Source: Bacteroidales bacterium UBA2712
GTDB lineage: Bacteria; Bacteroidota; Bacteroidia; Bacteroidales; Paludibacteraceae
Direction of reading: 5' to 3'
Assembly (NCBI GenBank): GCA_002354055.1
Contig: DEKW01000021.1
Coordinates: 1 to 64,000, forward strand
Length of the DNA stretch: 64,000 nucleotides
Shown: in pieces, positions 45,820 through 53,713 of the stretch
How positions within the stretch are numbered: the first letter of the stretch is position 1
Layout: each line of letters opens with the position of its first letter
Made by a program: the position numbers and the translations under genes
The notes under the pieces: model-generated
Database searches by the model: none
Told to the model about the DNA's origin: nothing
Seen by the model: only the letters and a program-made list of their open reading frames with translations

Positions 45820-46560
45820 ATGTTATTGGAAGGAAAAACAGCTTTGATTACGGGCGCCGCTCGTGGAATAGGCAAACAGATAGCATTGGCTTTTGCCCGC
45901 GAGGGAGCCAACATTGCGTTCACGGATTTGGAGTTGAACGAGGCATGTATTGAGACCAGCAATGAACTCAAGGCGCTGGGTGTCAAAGTACAGGCTTATG
46001 CCTCCGATGCGTCTAATTTTGAGGCCGCACACGCTGTAGTGGATGACGTCATGAAGGATTTTGGGCGCATTGATATCCTGGTCAACAATGCCGGAATCAC
46101 CCGTGACACGTTGCTCATGCGTATGACGGAGCAACAATGGGATTTAGTGATGCAGGTGAACCTCAAATCTGCCTTCAACTTTACGCACGCTGTAACGCCG
46201 GTGATGATGCGCCAACGCAGCGGTTCGATTATCTCGCTGAGTTCTGTGGTGGGTATCAATGGCAATGCCGGTCAAGCGAACTATGCGGCATCGAAGGCAG
46301 GTATCATAGCGCTGACCAAATCCGTGGCGAAAGAGTTAGGCAGCCGCGGCGTACGCGCTAATGCAATCGCCCCGGGATTTATTCTTACGGACATGACGAA
46401 GGCGCTTAATGAAGAGACGCTCAAGCAGTTTGTATCGCTCATTCCGATGAGGCGCGGTGGTGAGCCGGAAGAGGTTGCCAAGGTGGCGCTCTTCTTGGCC
46501 AGCGATCTCAGTTCGTATGTCAGCGGACAGGTGATTCAGGTTAACGGAGCGATGGCGTAA
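45820..46560 (+). CDS. fabG: 3-oxoacyl-ACP reductase
   Basis: NADPH-dependent short-chain dehydrogenase of type II fatty-acid synthesis, 246 residues. Cofactor motif TGAARGIGKQIALAFA, NNAGITRD, the catalytic Ser of ISLSSVVG and Y-x3-K in YAASKAG, and the C-terminal GQVIQVNGAMA are all present and typical of FabG. It is 40 nt after lptC and ends the long plus-strand block with a strong bidirectional terminator. Confidence 0.95.
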   Translation: MLLEGKTALITGAARGIGKQIALAFAREGANIAFTDLELNEACIETSNELKALGVKVQAYASDASNFEAAHAVVDDVMKDFGRIDILVNNAGITRDTLLMRMTEQQWDLVMQVNLKSAFNFTHAVTPVMMRQRSGSIISLSSVVGINGNAGQANYAASKAGIIALTKSVAKELGSRGVRANAIAPGFILTDMTKALNEETLKQFVSLIPMRRGGEPEEVAKVALFLASDLSSYVSGQVIQVNGAMA

Positions 46561-46577
46561 TACAGCCCGTAAAAAAG

Positions 46578-46607
46578 AAAATCCCGAACAGTTCGTTCGG
46601 GATTTTT
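46578..46607. terminator. Bidirectional terminator between fabG and the GH13 operon
   Basis: AAAATCCCGAAC (46578-46589) pairs perfectly with GTTCGGGATTTT (46595-46606) around a 5-nt loop, flanked by A and T runs. Confidence 0.93.
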
Positions 46608-46613
46608 CATTGT

Positions 46614-46655
46614 CATAATCACGGGATTACGTTATTCCGAGATAACGATTATTTC
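46614..46655. repeat. TAATCCCGTGATTAT-family repeat at the GH13 3' end
   Basis: ATCACGGGATTACGTTATTC and related units lie between the terminator and the GH13 stop codon and extend a few bases into the gene. Its reverse complement matches 33952-33983. Confidence 0.7.
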
Positions 46656-47992
46656 TCAAAGATTTTAAACTGCCAAGGGGCGAGAGTGAAGGTCTGTGCG
46701 GTTTCGAGTTTCTCTTTCTTTCCGCAGATACATTGGTATGTACCTTCGTATCCGGCGAGATCGAGCGTTACCTCTTGCTCTTTGTCAGACATATTCATCA
46801 CCGCAATGACCGTGTTGGTATACCAGCGCCCTTCTTTCTGACGCACGCAAGCGAAGATGTCCTCATTGTCTGCTGCAAGTCGAATCATCGGAGCACCCAC
46901 TTCAGGGCTGAACAATGCTTTATTGCGCTCACGAAGGTCGTTCAGTTTCTTATAAAGTTCTGCTTGTGCATAGTTCTCATCGACATCAATCAGGTCCTTC
47001 TCAAAGAACTCCAGACGGTGGTGGTTACCGCTCAACTGACCGGTGTAGATCATCGGCATACCCGGTACTACATAACAGAAAGCTTGGAACAAAGGCACTG
47101 CATCTCCCATACGCTCTTGCTCCGTTCCGTTCCAAGAGTTCTCGTCGTGGTTCGTGATGAAATTCATGCGGATAGCTTCCGGACGGATGGTTGAGTCTGC
47201 TTTTGCAAAGTTATCCCAGAGGTCATCTACGCTTTTCTTTCCTTGAGCCACCTCGTTCATCAGATGATGGAGCGACCATCCGTAGTACATATCGAAAGCC
47301 GTTTCGGTCAGCTCTTGCGCTTTGTCTTCGTCCTCTGCCAAGGTGAACATATCAGGGTGTGTCAGACGGAGATCACCCATTGCCCAGTTCCAGAAATCGG
47401 TCGGTACCTCTCCTGCTACGTCGCAACGGAAGCCATCGATGCCAATTGAGTCCATCCACCAATGCATCGCTTTGAGCATCTCATTACGCATGTCCTGGTT
47501 GTCGTAGTTCAATTTGGAGATATCCGTCCAATCGTACTGAACCATTAGGTTGCCGAGGCTGTCGCGATAGTGCCATCCGTCGTTCTTGGTCCACTCGCTA
47601 TCCGGCGCCGTGTGGTTAGCAACCCAGTCGAGAATGACCTTAAAGCCCTGTTTATGGGCAGCGGCAAGGAAATGCTCAAAATCTTCGCGTGTACCGAACT
47701 CCGGGTTGATGGCGCAGTAATCGATGATCGAGTAGTAGCTGCCGAGTGTACCTTTGCGGGTGATGACGCCAATAGGTTGACACGGCATGACCCAGATGAT
47801 GTCAATACCATTCTGGCGTAGGGTGGGCAGTAAAGCTTCCGCAGCGGCAAAAGTACCTTCAGGGGTGGCTTGACGAGTGTTTAACTCATAGATAGTAGCG
47901 TCGTAGGACCACTCCGGGTGACGCAACTCTTGTTTCTCAGTACAACTCGCCATCAATAACAATGCGAGTGCAAAAAGCAATGTTTTTCTCAT
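46649..47992 (-). CDS. GH13 alpha-amylase family lipoprotein
   Basis: Glycoside hydrolase of 447 residues acting on alpha-glucans. The lipobox (LLMASC) places it in the envelope. The GH13 barrel shows VILDWVANHT, the nucleophile Asp in GFRCDVAGEV, a Glu in FTLAEDEDK as likely acid/base, and the transition-state Asp in ITNHDENSW. It is compact, with no N-terminal starch-binding module. It is 9 nt downstream of a second GH13 lipoprotein gene, so together they look like a small maltodextrin or glycogen-degradation unit without its own SusCD pair here. Confidence 0.9.
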   Translation of the reverse strand: MRKTLLFALALLLMASCTEKQELRHPEWSYDATIYELNTRQATPEGTFAAAEALLPTLRQNGIDIIWVMPCQPIGVITRKGTLGSYYSIIDYCAINPEFGTREDFEHFLAAAHKQGFKVILDWVANHTAPDSEWTKNDGWHYRDSLGNLMVQYDWTDISKLNYDNQDMRNEMLKAMHWWMDSIGIDGFRCDVAGEVPTDFWNWAMGDLRLTHPDMFTLAEDEDKAQELTETAFDMYYGWSLHHLMNEVAQGKKSVDDLWDNFAKADSTIRPEAIRMNFITNHDENSWNGTEQERMGDAVPLFQAFCYVVPGMPMIYTGQLSGNHHRLEFFEKDLIDVDENYAQAELYKKLNDLRERNKALFSPEVGAPMIRLAADNEDIFACVRQKEGRWYTNTVIAVMNMSDKEQEVTLDLAGYEGTYQCICGKKEKLETAQTFTLAPWQFKIFEK

Positions 47993-48001
47993 GGTTGTTT
48001 A

Positions 48002-50047
48002 TTATTCATTAATGATTTGATATGTTAATTCGTCGCGGTTGATCATAACGGTTACTTTCTGACCGAGGTAAATACGCTGGAAGATAATCTCCTCCGGTCG
48101 GTCAATGAGCGGAATGAAATCGCCGTACAAAAGCGGCATTGAGTGGCGGCGGAGCTGAATCAGTTTAGCCACTTCGTTCCGCATCTTTTGCTCGTCGTCA
48201 TTGAGGTTTTCGAAACGCATCATATGGCGGTTGTCGGGATCATTGCCTCCGACCTCTCCGTACTCATCGCCCTGATAGATACACGGTACGCCCGGAAGGG
48301 TCATATTCAGTACCTCCATCAGCAGTGCACGTTTGTAGGCAACAGCGGTGTCACCGATACCGATTTCGCGGGTCCATCCTTCTTCTTTGCCATGACAATA
48401 GATATCTATGGCGCCACCGGCAATAGATGCGAAACGAATTTGGTCATGGTTTCCGGAGATATTTCCCATCGTGTGGTGCGCTCCGTATGTACCAAGCGAA
48501 GTCAGTTCGTTCTGCATCACCTGATCCATCCCTTTAAATCCGCAGAGTGCTTCGCGGGCTGTGAAATATACGTTGAAATCAAATTGCGCATTGAGCATTC
48601 CGGACTTGACATAGCTGCCGATGAGTTCCGGTGAACCGTATGTCTCGCCGATCATCCATATCGGTCTTCCCGGCCAGCGCGTAGCAATCTTCTGCCCCAA
48701 CATGCGCCAGTATCCTTCGGGAATGTGCTTGCAGGCATCGTGGCGATAACCGTCCAAGTCGTAGTTCGCTAACCAGTAAAGGGCACTATCCGTCATTTGT
48801 TCGCAGACCTCTTCGCGCTCCAGATCCAGCGTAGGGATATGTTTGTCAAACCACGTGGTCAGACGTGCTTCGTCCCATAACTCGAAATTGCGTCTTCCAT
48901 CCGGAAGGATCGAGTCGGTATGCCAGTCCGGGTGCTCCTGCAGGGTGGGAGAGTTGATATGCATGTGGTTAGCCACATAATCCAGAATGATGTTTATCTC
49001 GTGCGCGTGCGCGGTATCTAATAAGGTGCGTAGTTCATCCGGCGTGCCAAAACGGTCATCCAGCTTGGTTGCATAGATAGGCCAGTAGCCGTGGTAACCG
49101 CTGAACTTGGTATAAGTCTTGGTACTATCGTATTTGTTTCCGTTCGGGAAGGGATAAAGTCCCCACGCGTCCCACGGGTTTTGCGTAATCGGGCTGATCC
49201 AGATCGTGTTGATGCCCAGTTGGTCGAAATAGCCCTCGCTGATTTTCTTCGTGATGCCGGCTAAATCACCGCCCTGATAATCCACGATGTCCAGCACCTC
49301 GGGGCTGTTCATCTTCCAGTCGTTTGCGGTATTTCCATTGTAAAAACGGTCAATCATTAAGGAGTATAACACCTGCGCTTGCTGGTCGTGGCGGTTTAGC
49401 TGAGCAGCGTCGGTCACAATCTGTCCATTCTCCAAAGGCAATAACAGGTCGTTGTATAGGTATGTCTCATCTTCTGCAAAGATGCGCAGATAGCTTCTTC
49501 CTTGCAGTGCGGATAACTGATTGCTGATGGCGTTAAGATCCAGAGACCAGTTGCCGTCTTCCTCTGCTTGCCATAAAGTATGGTCAATCAGGGAGTTCTG
49601 GATATATGCTTCGATAGTTGGATTAGCAACCGTATCGAAGAATGCGATGCGCAGTTTGCCTTCTTCATAACTAAGAGAATAGAGGCTTTGACGAACAGGT
49701 TTGTTCGGTAATACAGGGATGGCAAAACTGCCGGTCTTGTCATGAAAAGTGATGGCATGGATGGAGTGATCCCGGTTGATGATATCCATCTCGCGAACGA
49801 CTTGCGGTGTGCCGATGAGGTTGGTATATTCAATGGCTTCTCCGGTAGTCCATTGTAAGCCCTGCCAATAGGTAGTATCCCCATATAAAACCGGCACGTA
49901 GTCGGTGAGCACAATATGCATCGTATCACTATTCATGCGAATCGGCATAATCGGGGACTCGACCGCCATTAAGCCTGCTGCATAATGATGCTTCTGACAT
50001 CCCATAAAACAGGAAAGAATAGCTAAAAAGAAAATTGTCTTTTTCAT
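48002..50047 (-). CDS. GH13 alpha-amylase family lipoprotein with N-terminal domains
   Basis: A 681-residue envelope lipoprotein (lipobox SCFMGC). Residues about 25-220 form beta-sandwich modules, probably glucan-binding or an N-domain as in neopullulanase/cyclomaltodextrinase relatives. The barrel has VLYSLMIDRFYNG, NIILDYVANHMHI, nucleophile Asp in DGYRHDACKHI, acid Glu in MIGETYGSPE and Asp in SGNHDQIRF. The C-terminal beta domain ends the protein. It is first in the operon and transcribed from the bidirectional promoter shared with a glycosyltransferase gene. Confidence 0.92.
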   Translation of the reverse strand: MKKTIFFLAILSCFMGCQKHHYAAGLMAVESPIMPIRMNSDTMHIVLTDYVPVLYGDTTYWQGLQWTTGEAIEYTNLIGTPQVVREMDIINRDHSIHAITFHDKTGSFAIPVLPNKPVRQSLYSLSYEEGKLRIAFFDTVANPTIEAYIQNSLIDHTLWQAEEDGNWSLDLNAISNQLSALQGRSYLRIFAEDETYLYNDLLLPLENGQIVTDAAQLNRHDQQAQVLYSLMIDRFYNGNTANDWKMNSPEVLDIVDYQGGDLAGITKKISEGYFDQLGINTIWISPITQNPWDAWGLYPFPNGNKYDSTKTYTKFSGYHGYWPIYATKLDDRFGTPDELRTLLDTAHAHEINIILDYVANHMHINSPTLQEHPDWHTDSILPDGRRNFELWDEARLTTWFDKHIPTLDLEREEVCEQMTDSALYWLANYDLDGYRHDACKHIPEGYWRMLGQKIATRWPGRPIWMIGETYGSPELIGSYVKSGMLNAQFDFNVYFTAREALCGFKGMDQVMQNELTSLGTYGAHHTMGNISGNHDQIRFASIAGGAIDIYCHGKEEGWTREIGIGDTAVAYKRALLMEVLNMTLPGVPCIYQGDEYGEVGGNDPDNRHMMRFENLNDDEQKMRNEVAKLIQLRRHSMPLLYGDFIPLIDRPEEIIFQRIYLGQKVTVMINRDELTYQIINE

Positions 50048-50066
50048 AATGGTACATATTTTGGCG

Positions 50067-50114
50067 CAAAATTACAAAAAAATTTTGATATGTGCAAAAA
50101 AAATAGTAATTTTG
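50067..50114. promoter_or_regulatory. 48-bp bidirectional promoter, GH13 operon / GtrB-like glycosyltransferase
   Basis: Minus: TTTG (complement of 50095-50098), 20 nt, TAATTTTG (complement of 50067-50074). Plus: TTTG 50084-50087, 19 nt, TAATTTTG 50107-50114. The shared -33 element TTTGATATGTGCAAA is identical to that at 53658-53672. Confidence 0.9.
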
Positions 50115-50134
50115 CACGCAAAATAAAATTTAGT

Positions 50135-51085
50135 ATGGATATTTCTATCATTGTGCCACTTTTTAACGAGGCGGAATCGTTGCCTCATCTCTACGAATGG
50201 ATTGCCCGTGTAATGAAGGAGAACAAGTTTTCCTATGAGTTGATTTTCGTTAATGACGGTTCTTCAGACGAGTCCTGGCAAGTGATTCAATCGCTTCGTG
50301 AGCAGAGTAAATTCGTTCGTGGTATCTGTTTCCGTCGTAATTATGGTAAATCTGCGGCTTTGTATTGTGGATTCAAGGAGGCGAAAGGCGATGTAGTCAT
50401 TACGATGGATGCCGATCTGCAGGATAGTCCGGATGAGATTCCGGAGCTCTACCGCATGATTACGGAAGAGGGCTACGATCTCGTGAGCGGATGGAAGCAA
50501 AAACGCTATGATAATACCTTGACGAAGAATCTGCCCTCCAAGCTCTTCAACGCCACGGCACGGAAGGTAACGGGCATTCAGTTGCATGACATGAACTGCG
50601 GTCTGAAGGCTTATCGAAATGAGGTGGTGAAGAATATAGAGGTTTTCTCGGAGATGCATCGCTATATCCCATATCTGGCTAAGAATGCGGGCTTTACGAA
50701 GATCGGAGAGAAAGTGGTGCAGCATCGCAAGCGTGAGTTCGGTACTTCGAAGTTTGGTATCAACCGCTTTGTGAACGGCTATCTGGACCTTCTGACGCTT
50801 TGGTTTCTGAATAAGTTCGGCAAGCAGCCGATGCATTTCTTCGGTCTGGTAGGAAGTCTGATGTTTTTCATCGGATTTGTTGCCGTTATTGTGGTAGGCA
50901 GCATGAAACTCTATGCGCTGTCGCATGGCGTTCAGGCGATGTTGGTGGGTGTCAATCCGTATTTCCACATAGCGATTTTGATGATGATTCTGGGATGCAT
51001 GCTGTTCTTGGCTGGTTTCCTGGCAGAATTAGTGATTCGAAACAGTCCTTCGCGTAACGATTATCTGATTCGCGAGGAGTTTTAA
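50135..51085 (+). CDS. GtrB/DPM1-like polyprenyl-phosphate glycosyltransferase
   Basis: Membrane glycosyltransferase of 316 residues that probably moves a hexose from a nucleotide sugar to undecaprenyl phosphate. GT2 motifs: IIVPLFNEAESLPHL, FVNDGSSDESW, TMDADLQDSPDEI, then the MNCGLKAYR and FGINRFVNG regions of this subfamily. Two C-terminal membrane hairpins lie around residues 240-300. The start at 50135 (MDISIIVPLF) is set by the promoter; an upstream in-frame ATG falls between the -33 and -7 boxes. An uncharacterised gene follows by 15 nt. Confidence 0.93.
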   Translation: MDISIIVPLFNEAESLPHLYEWIARVMKENKFSYELIFVNDGSSDESWQVIQSLREQSKFVRGICFRRNYGKSAALYCGFKEAKGDVVITMDADLQDSPDEIPELYRMITEEGYDLVSGWKQKRYDNTLTKNLPSKLFNATARKVTGIQLHDMNCGLKAYRNEVVKNIEVFSEMHRYIPYLAKNAGFTKIGEKVVQHRKREFGTSKFGINRFVNGYLDLLTLWFLNKFGKQPMHFFGLVGSLMFFIGFVAVIVVGSMKLYALSHGVQAMLVGVNPYFHIAILMMILGCMLFLAGFLAELVIRNSPSRNDYLIREEF

Positions 51086-51100
51086 AAAAGAGACAGATTG

Positions 51101-52324
51101 ATGGCACAAACTCTGGAAGAACAAGTAGCGGTAGTAGAGCGTGCGTTAGGCGAATGTATGATAGATACAGCGTTGGTGGTAGTACGCGCATGGCTTACGG
51201 AAATAGGGGAGAATAACCCCTATGAAGAAGCCTTTACTTCCATCCAGAAACGCTATCATGAGATCTTCACGCAGTGGTTGAATATTGACGTGCCGTCTTC
51301 GGATGAGGAGTTGAGTAAGATTACCGGCGAGACGTACCAGATGGTGGATGCCGTGTATGCGGATATCCGTCTGTTACGCGGCCTTTCGCCGGAGATACAT
51401 GGTTTCAACCATGAATCCATCACCTCGGTCATGCATTATTTCGAGCATTGTGTCCGTTTTCGTCCGGAGGATCTGGAGTGGTATCAAGAGGTGATGAACG
51501 ATGAGTCGAAAGCCTCATTGGCGCTTGCGGCTACTTCTGCGTTGGCGCATAATTTGAGAACCTGTTTCTCGCTCGAGGCCTTCTTGGCGATGATTGAATG
51601 TATGAATGCTACGAATGAGACTGTGGCGGATCAATGTATATCGAATGTAGCGCTTTTGCTTGTTCAATACGACGTTCGCATTGATTTCTTTCCTCAGATT
51701 CAAGATGCCGTGGTGAATGTGATCGGCGAGAATGACCTGAGCGAACACGTGTTTGAGGTGCTTTGTGCGCTGGTGGAGAGTTCGTCCAAAAATTGGATAG
51801 AGGAGTTGGCGAAAAGCATGTTTGAGGATAATCAGTTTCCAGCGGAACTGAAAAGGCTGATGGAGATGTCCGGCATGGGGAATGATTCACAAACCTTTGC
51901 TCAATTATTCCCGTCGCAAGAACATAAATACCTCACGGAGCTTATTCCGCTTATACCTCGGACGTGGCTCTATGCCTTACTCATCGAGGGCTATCCGAAT
52001 CGTGAGAAAGCCTTAGCGTACGTTACAATATCTGCCGGTTTCCGCGATGCGTTGTGGGATTATCCGCAGATTGCGGAGAAGATATATCTGGAAATTTTGC
52101 GCGGTGGCACGGAAAAACCGATGGATTATATTAATTATGCCCATTGTTTGTTGTTGCGCGGCGACCGGATGATGGCCTTTGAGAACTACAAGCAAGCACG
52201 GTTGTTATGCAAGACGTCCAAGGAGTTTTTCGGGCTTTTCCGTCCGGATCGGAAGAATCTCATAGACCATGGCATTCCTTTGGAGCATGTCTATGTAATG
52301 GAAGATCAGCTGATCAATCCTTAG
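51101..52324 (+). CDS. Uncharacterised helical-repeat protein
   Basis: A 407-residue cytoplasmic-looking protein with no signal or membrane segment. It is alpha-helical with TPR-like features near the C-terminus (MDYINYAHCLLLRGDRMMAFENYKQAR), but no named domain that I recognise. The ATG at 51101 is preferred over the TTG directly before it. It is probably co-transcribed with the GtrB-like gene. Its stop overlaps the convergent PagL-like gene by four bases and there is no terminator between them. Confidence 0.8.
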   Translation: MAQTLEEQVAVVERALGECMIDTALVVVRAWLTEIGENNPYEEAFTSIQKRYHEIFTQWLNIDVPSSDEELSKITGETYQMVDAVYADIRLLRGLSPEIHGFNHESITSVMHYFEHCVRFRPEDLEWYQEVMNDESKASLALAATSALAHNLRTCFSLEAFLAMIECMNATNETVADQCISNVALLLVQYDVRIDFFPQIQDAVVNVIGENDLSEHVFEVLCALVESSSKNWIEELAKSMFEDNQFPAELKRLMEMSGMGNDSQTFAQLFPSQEHKYLTELIPLIPRTWLYALLIEGYPNREKALAYVTISAGFRDALWDYPQIAEKIYLEILRGGTEKPMDYINYAHCLLLRGDRMMAFENYKQARLLCKTSKEFFGLFRPDRKNLIDHGIPLEHVYVMEDQLINP

Positions 52325-53631
52325 AAAGCTACACCTAAACCGGCGTCGATAAATTCTGCTCGTGCGCCGTGTGTTTTCAGTCCCAATTGAACGAAGAGGT
52401 GGTCGAGTACGTGGTACTTGAGCACAAATTGCATGTAACACCAGCCGTCCTGATAATTGCTGGCGTCGGAGAAATCGTATGGATAGAAAACACCGCGGTT
52501 CAGCGGCGTGCCGGCTTGATCCATTTCTGCTGCTCCTTGCCCTTTATCCCAGGACTTCTTGCCGGTATAAGGCTCGAGGTTCTTAATCGGATCAAAGACA
52601 TAGAAGCCTACGTGGATACCTGCGGTCAGATGCCCGATGATGAACTCGGGTTGGAGACTGATGCCCACGCGGAAGCAGTTTTTGAGGTCGCTATTTTTTA
52701 GGTAGGTCTTGCCGAAATAGGTAACCGGTGCATCCGGGTTGGCATCTGCAAACTCATCATTCACGCAGCGGTAGTAGCCGTCGTAGAAGGCATCGACACC
52801 GGCTCCGATGCGGAAGATGGAGACGGGGACCCAGTATGCCGCGGCTTTGACGGTAGCAGCACCGAAAAACTGCATCTTGGGATAGTTGTCGCGGTAGTAA
52901 TTCTGCTTCACGCCGCCAGTTGCGCTGATTTCCACCGCCCAAGGTTTGTCCACGCCGTCGTACAGTTTGCGCGGCACGTCGGGTTCTGGAGACGTGTAGT
53001 CTTTCTCATGCGGATGATAGCGCAGACCGAGTTCTCCGCCGAGCATGTTATAGCCGGCGTTCGGGTGCATGATAGAGCCGTTGGAGATATGATGCCAACC
53101 GCCATTGAGGGTGATTTCCCAGCCGTCCTTGATCGGAAAATCCATGTATAGCTCTAATGCCAGATAGGCGTTCAGCACCGAGCCGATCGACCAATTGGCA
53201 CCATCATGGTCTTTATACAGATTCTCGCCTTTGTAGGTGTTGGCGTAGGTCTTTGTGACGGCAGCAATGCCGACTGTGGGGCGTGCGCCTATACGAAAAT
53301 GCGTACCGTTGAAAAAAGGCATGTTGATATACCCGTACGCGGCGATGGCGGAACCGAGAACGGCATTGTTGCCCAAATTTAAATACCGCGCGCCGACTCC
53401 GATGGAGGCATTGTTCCATTGCTGGAGACTGTTCCATCGTCCTGTCGGAAGAAACTCTACGGTAAAAGCACCACCCGGGACAATCGGCGTCGGGCCTAAA
53501 AACGGAGACACTTTTTCGTCCGGAATCATAAAGAGTGCCGTTCCACCCAAACGGTACGCTAACTCGTAATGAGGAAGCGAAAACGCTTGTAAACAAGCGA
53601 AGAGTGCTATGACTAAAAGAACTTTTTTCAT
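52321..53631 (-). CDS. PagL-like lipid A 3-O-deacylase / acyloxyacyl hydrolase family
   Basis: A 436-residue exported barrel protein (signal peptide MKKVLLVIALFACLQAFS). The stretch WHHISNGSIMHPNAGYNMLG has the His-x-Ser-Asn pattern and the later conserved Asn/Gly of the PagL active site; GGELGLRYH follows. PagL itself is about 170 residues, so the C-terminal half (about 220-436) is a second barrel-like region of unknown role. Activity on lipid A is inferred. The start at 53631 is fixed by the promoter just upstream. Confidence 0.75.
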   Translation of the reverse strand: MKKVLLVIALFACLQAFSLPHYELAYRLGGTALFMIPDEKVSPFLGPTPIVPGGAFTVEFLPTGRWNSLQQWNNASIGVGARYLNLGNNAVLGSAIAAYGYINMPFFNGTHFRIGARPTVGIAAVTKTYANTYKGENLYKDHDGANWSIGSVLNAYLALELYMDFPIKDGWEITLNGGWHHISNGSIMHPNAGYNMLGGELGLRYHPHEKDYTSPEPDVPRKLYDGVDKPWAVEISATGGVKQNYYRDNYPKMQFFGAATVKAAAYWVPVSIFRIGAGVDAFYDGYYRCVNDEFADANPDAPVTYFGKTYLKNSDLKNCFRVGISLQPEFIIGHLTAGIHVGFYVFDPIKNLEPYTGKKSWDKGQGAAEMDQAGTPLNRGVFYPYDFSDASNYQDGWCYMQFVLKYHVLDHLFVQLGLKTHGARAEFIDAGLGVAF

Positions 53632-53640
53632 TTTTCGGCG

Positions 53641-53688
53641 CAAAATTACAAAAATATTTTGATATGTGCAAATTTTTTTGTACCTTTG
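53641..53688. promoter_or_regulatory. 48-bp bidirectional promoter, PagL-like / murC
   Basis: Minus: TTTG (complement of 53669-53672), 20 nt, TAATTTTG (complement of 53641-53648). Plus: TTTG 53658-53661, 19 nt, TACCTTTG 53681-53688. The shared -33 element is TTTGATATGTGCAAA. Confidence 0.9.
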
Positions 53689-53713
53689 CGCGGAAATTTG
53701 TGAGTAAGTAAAA

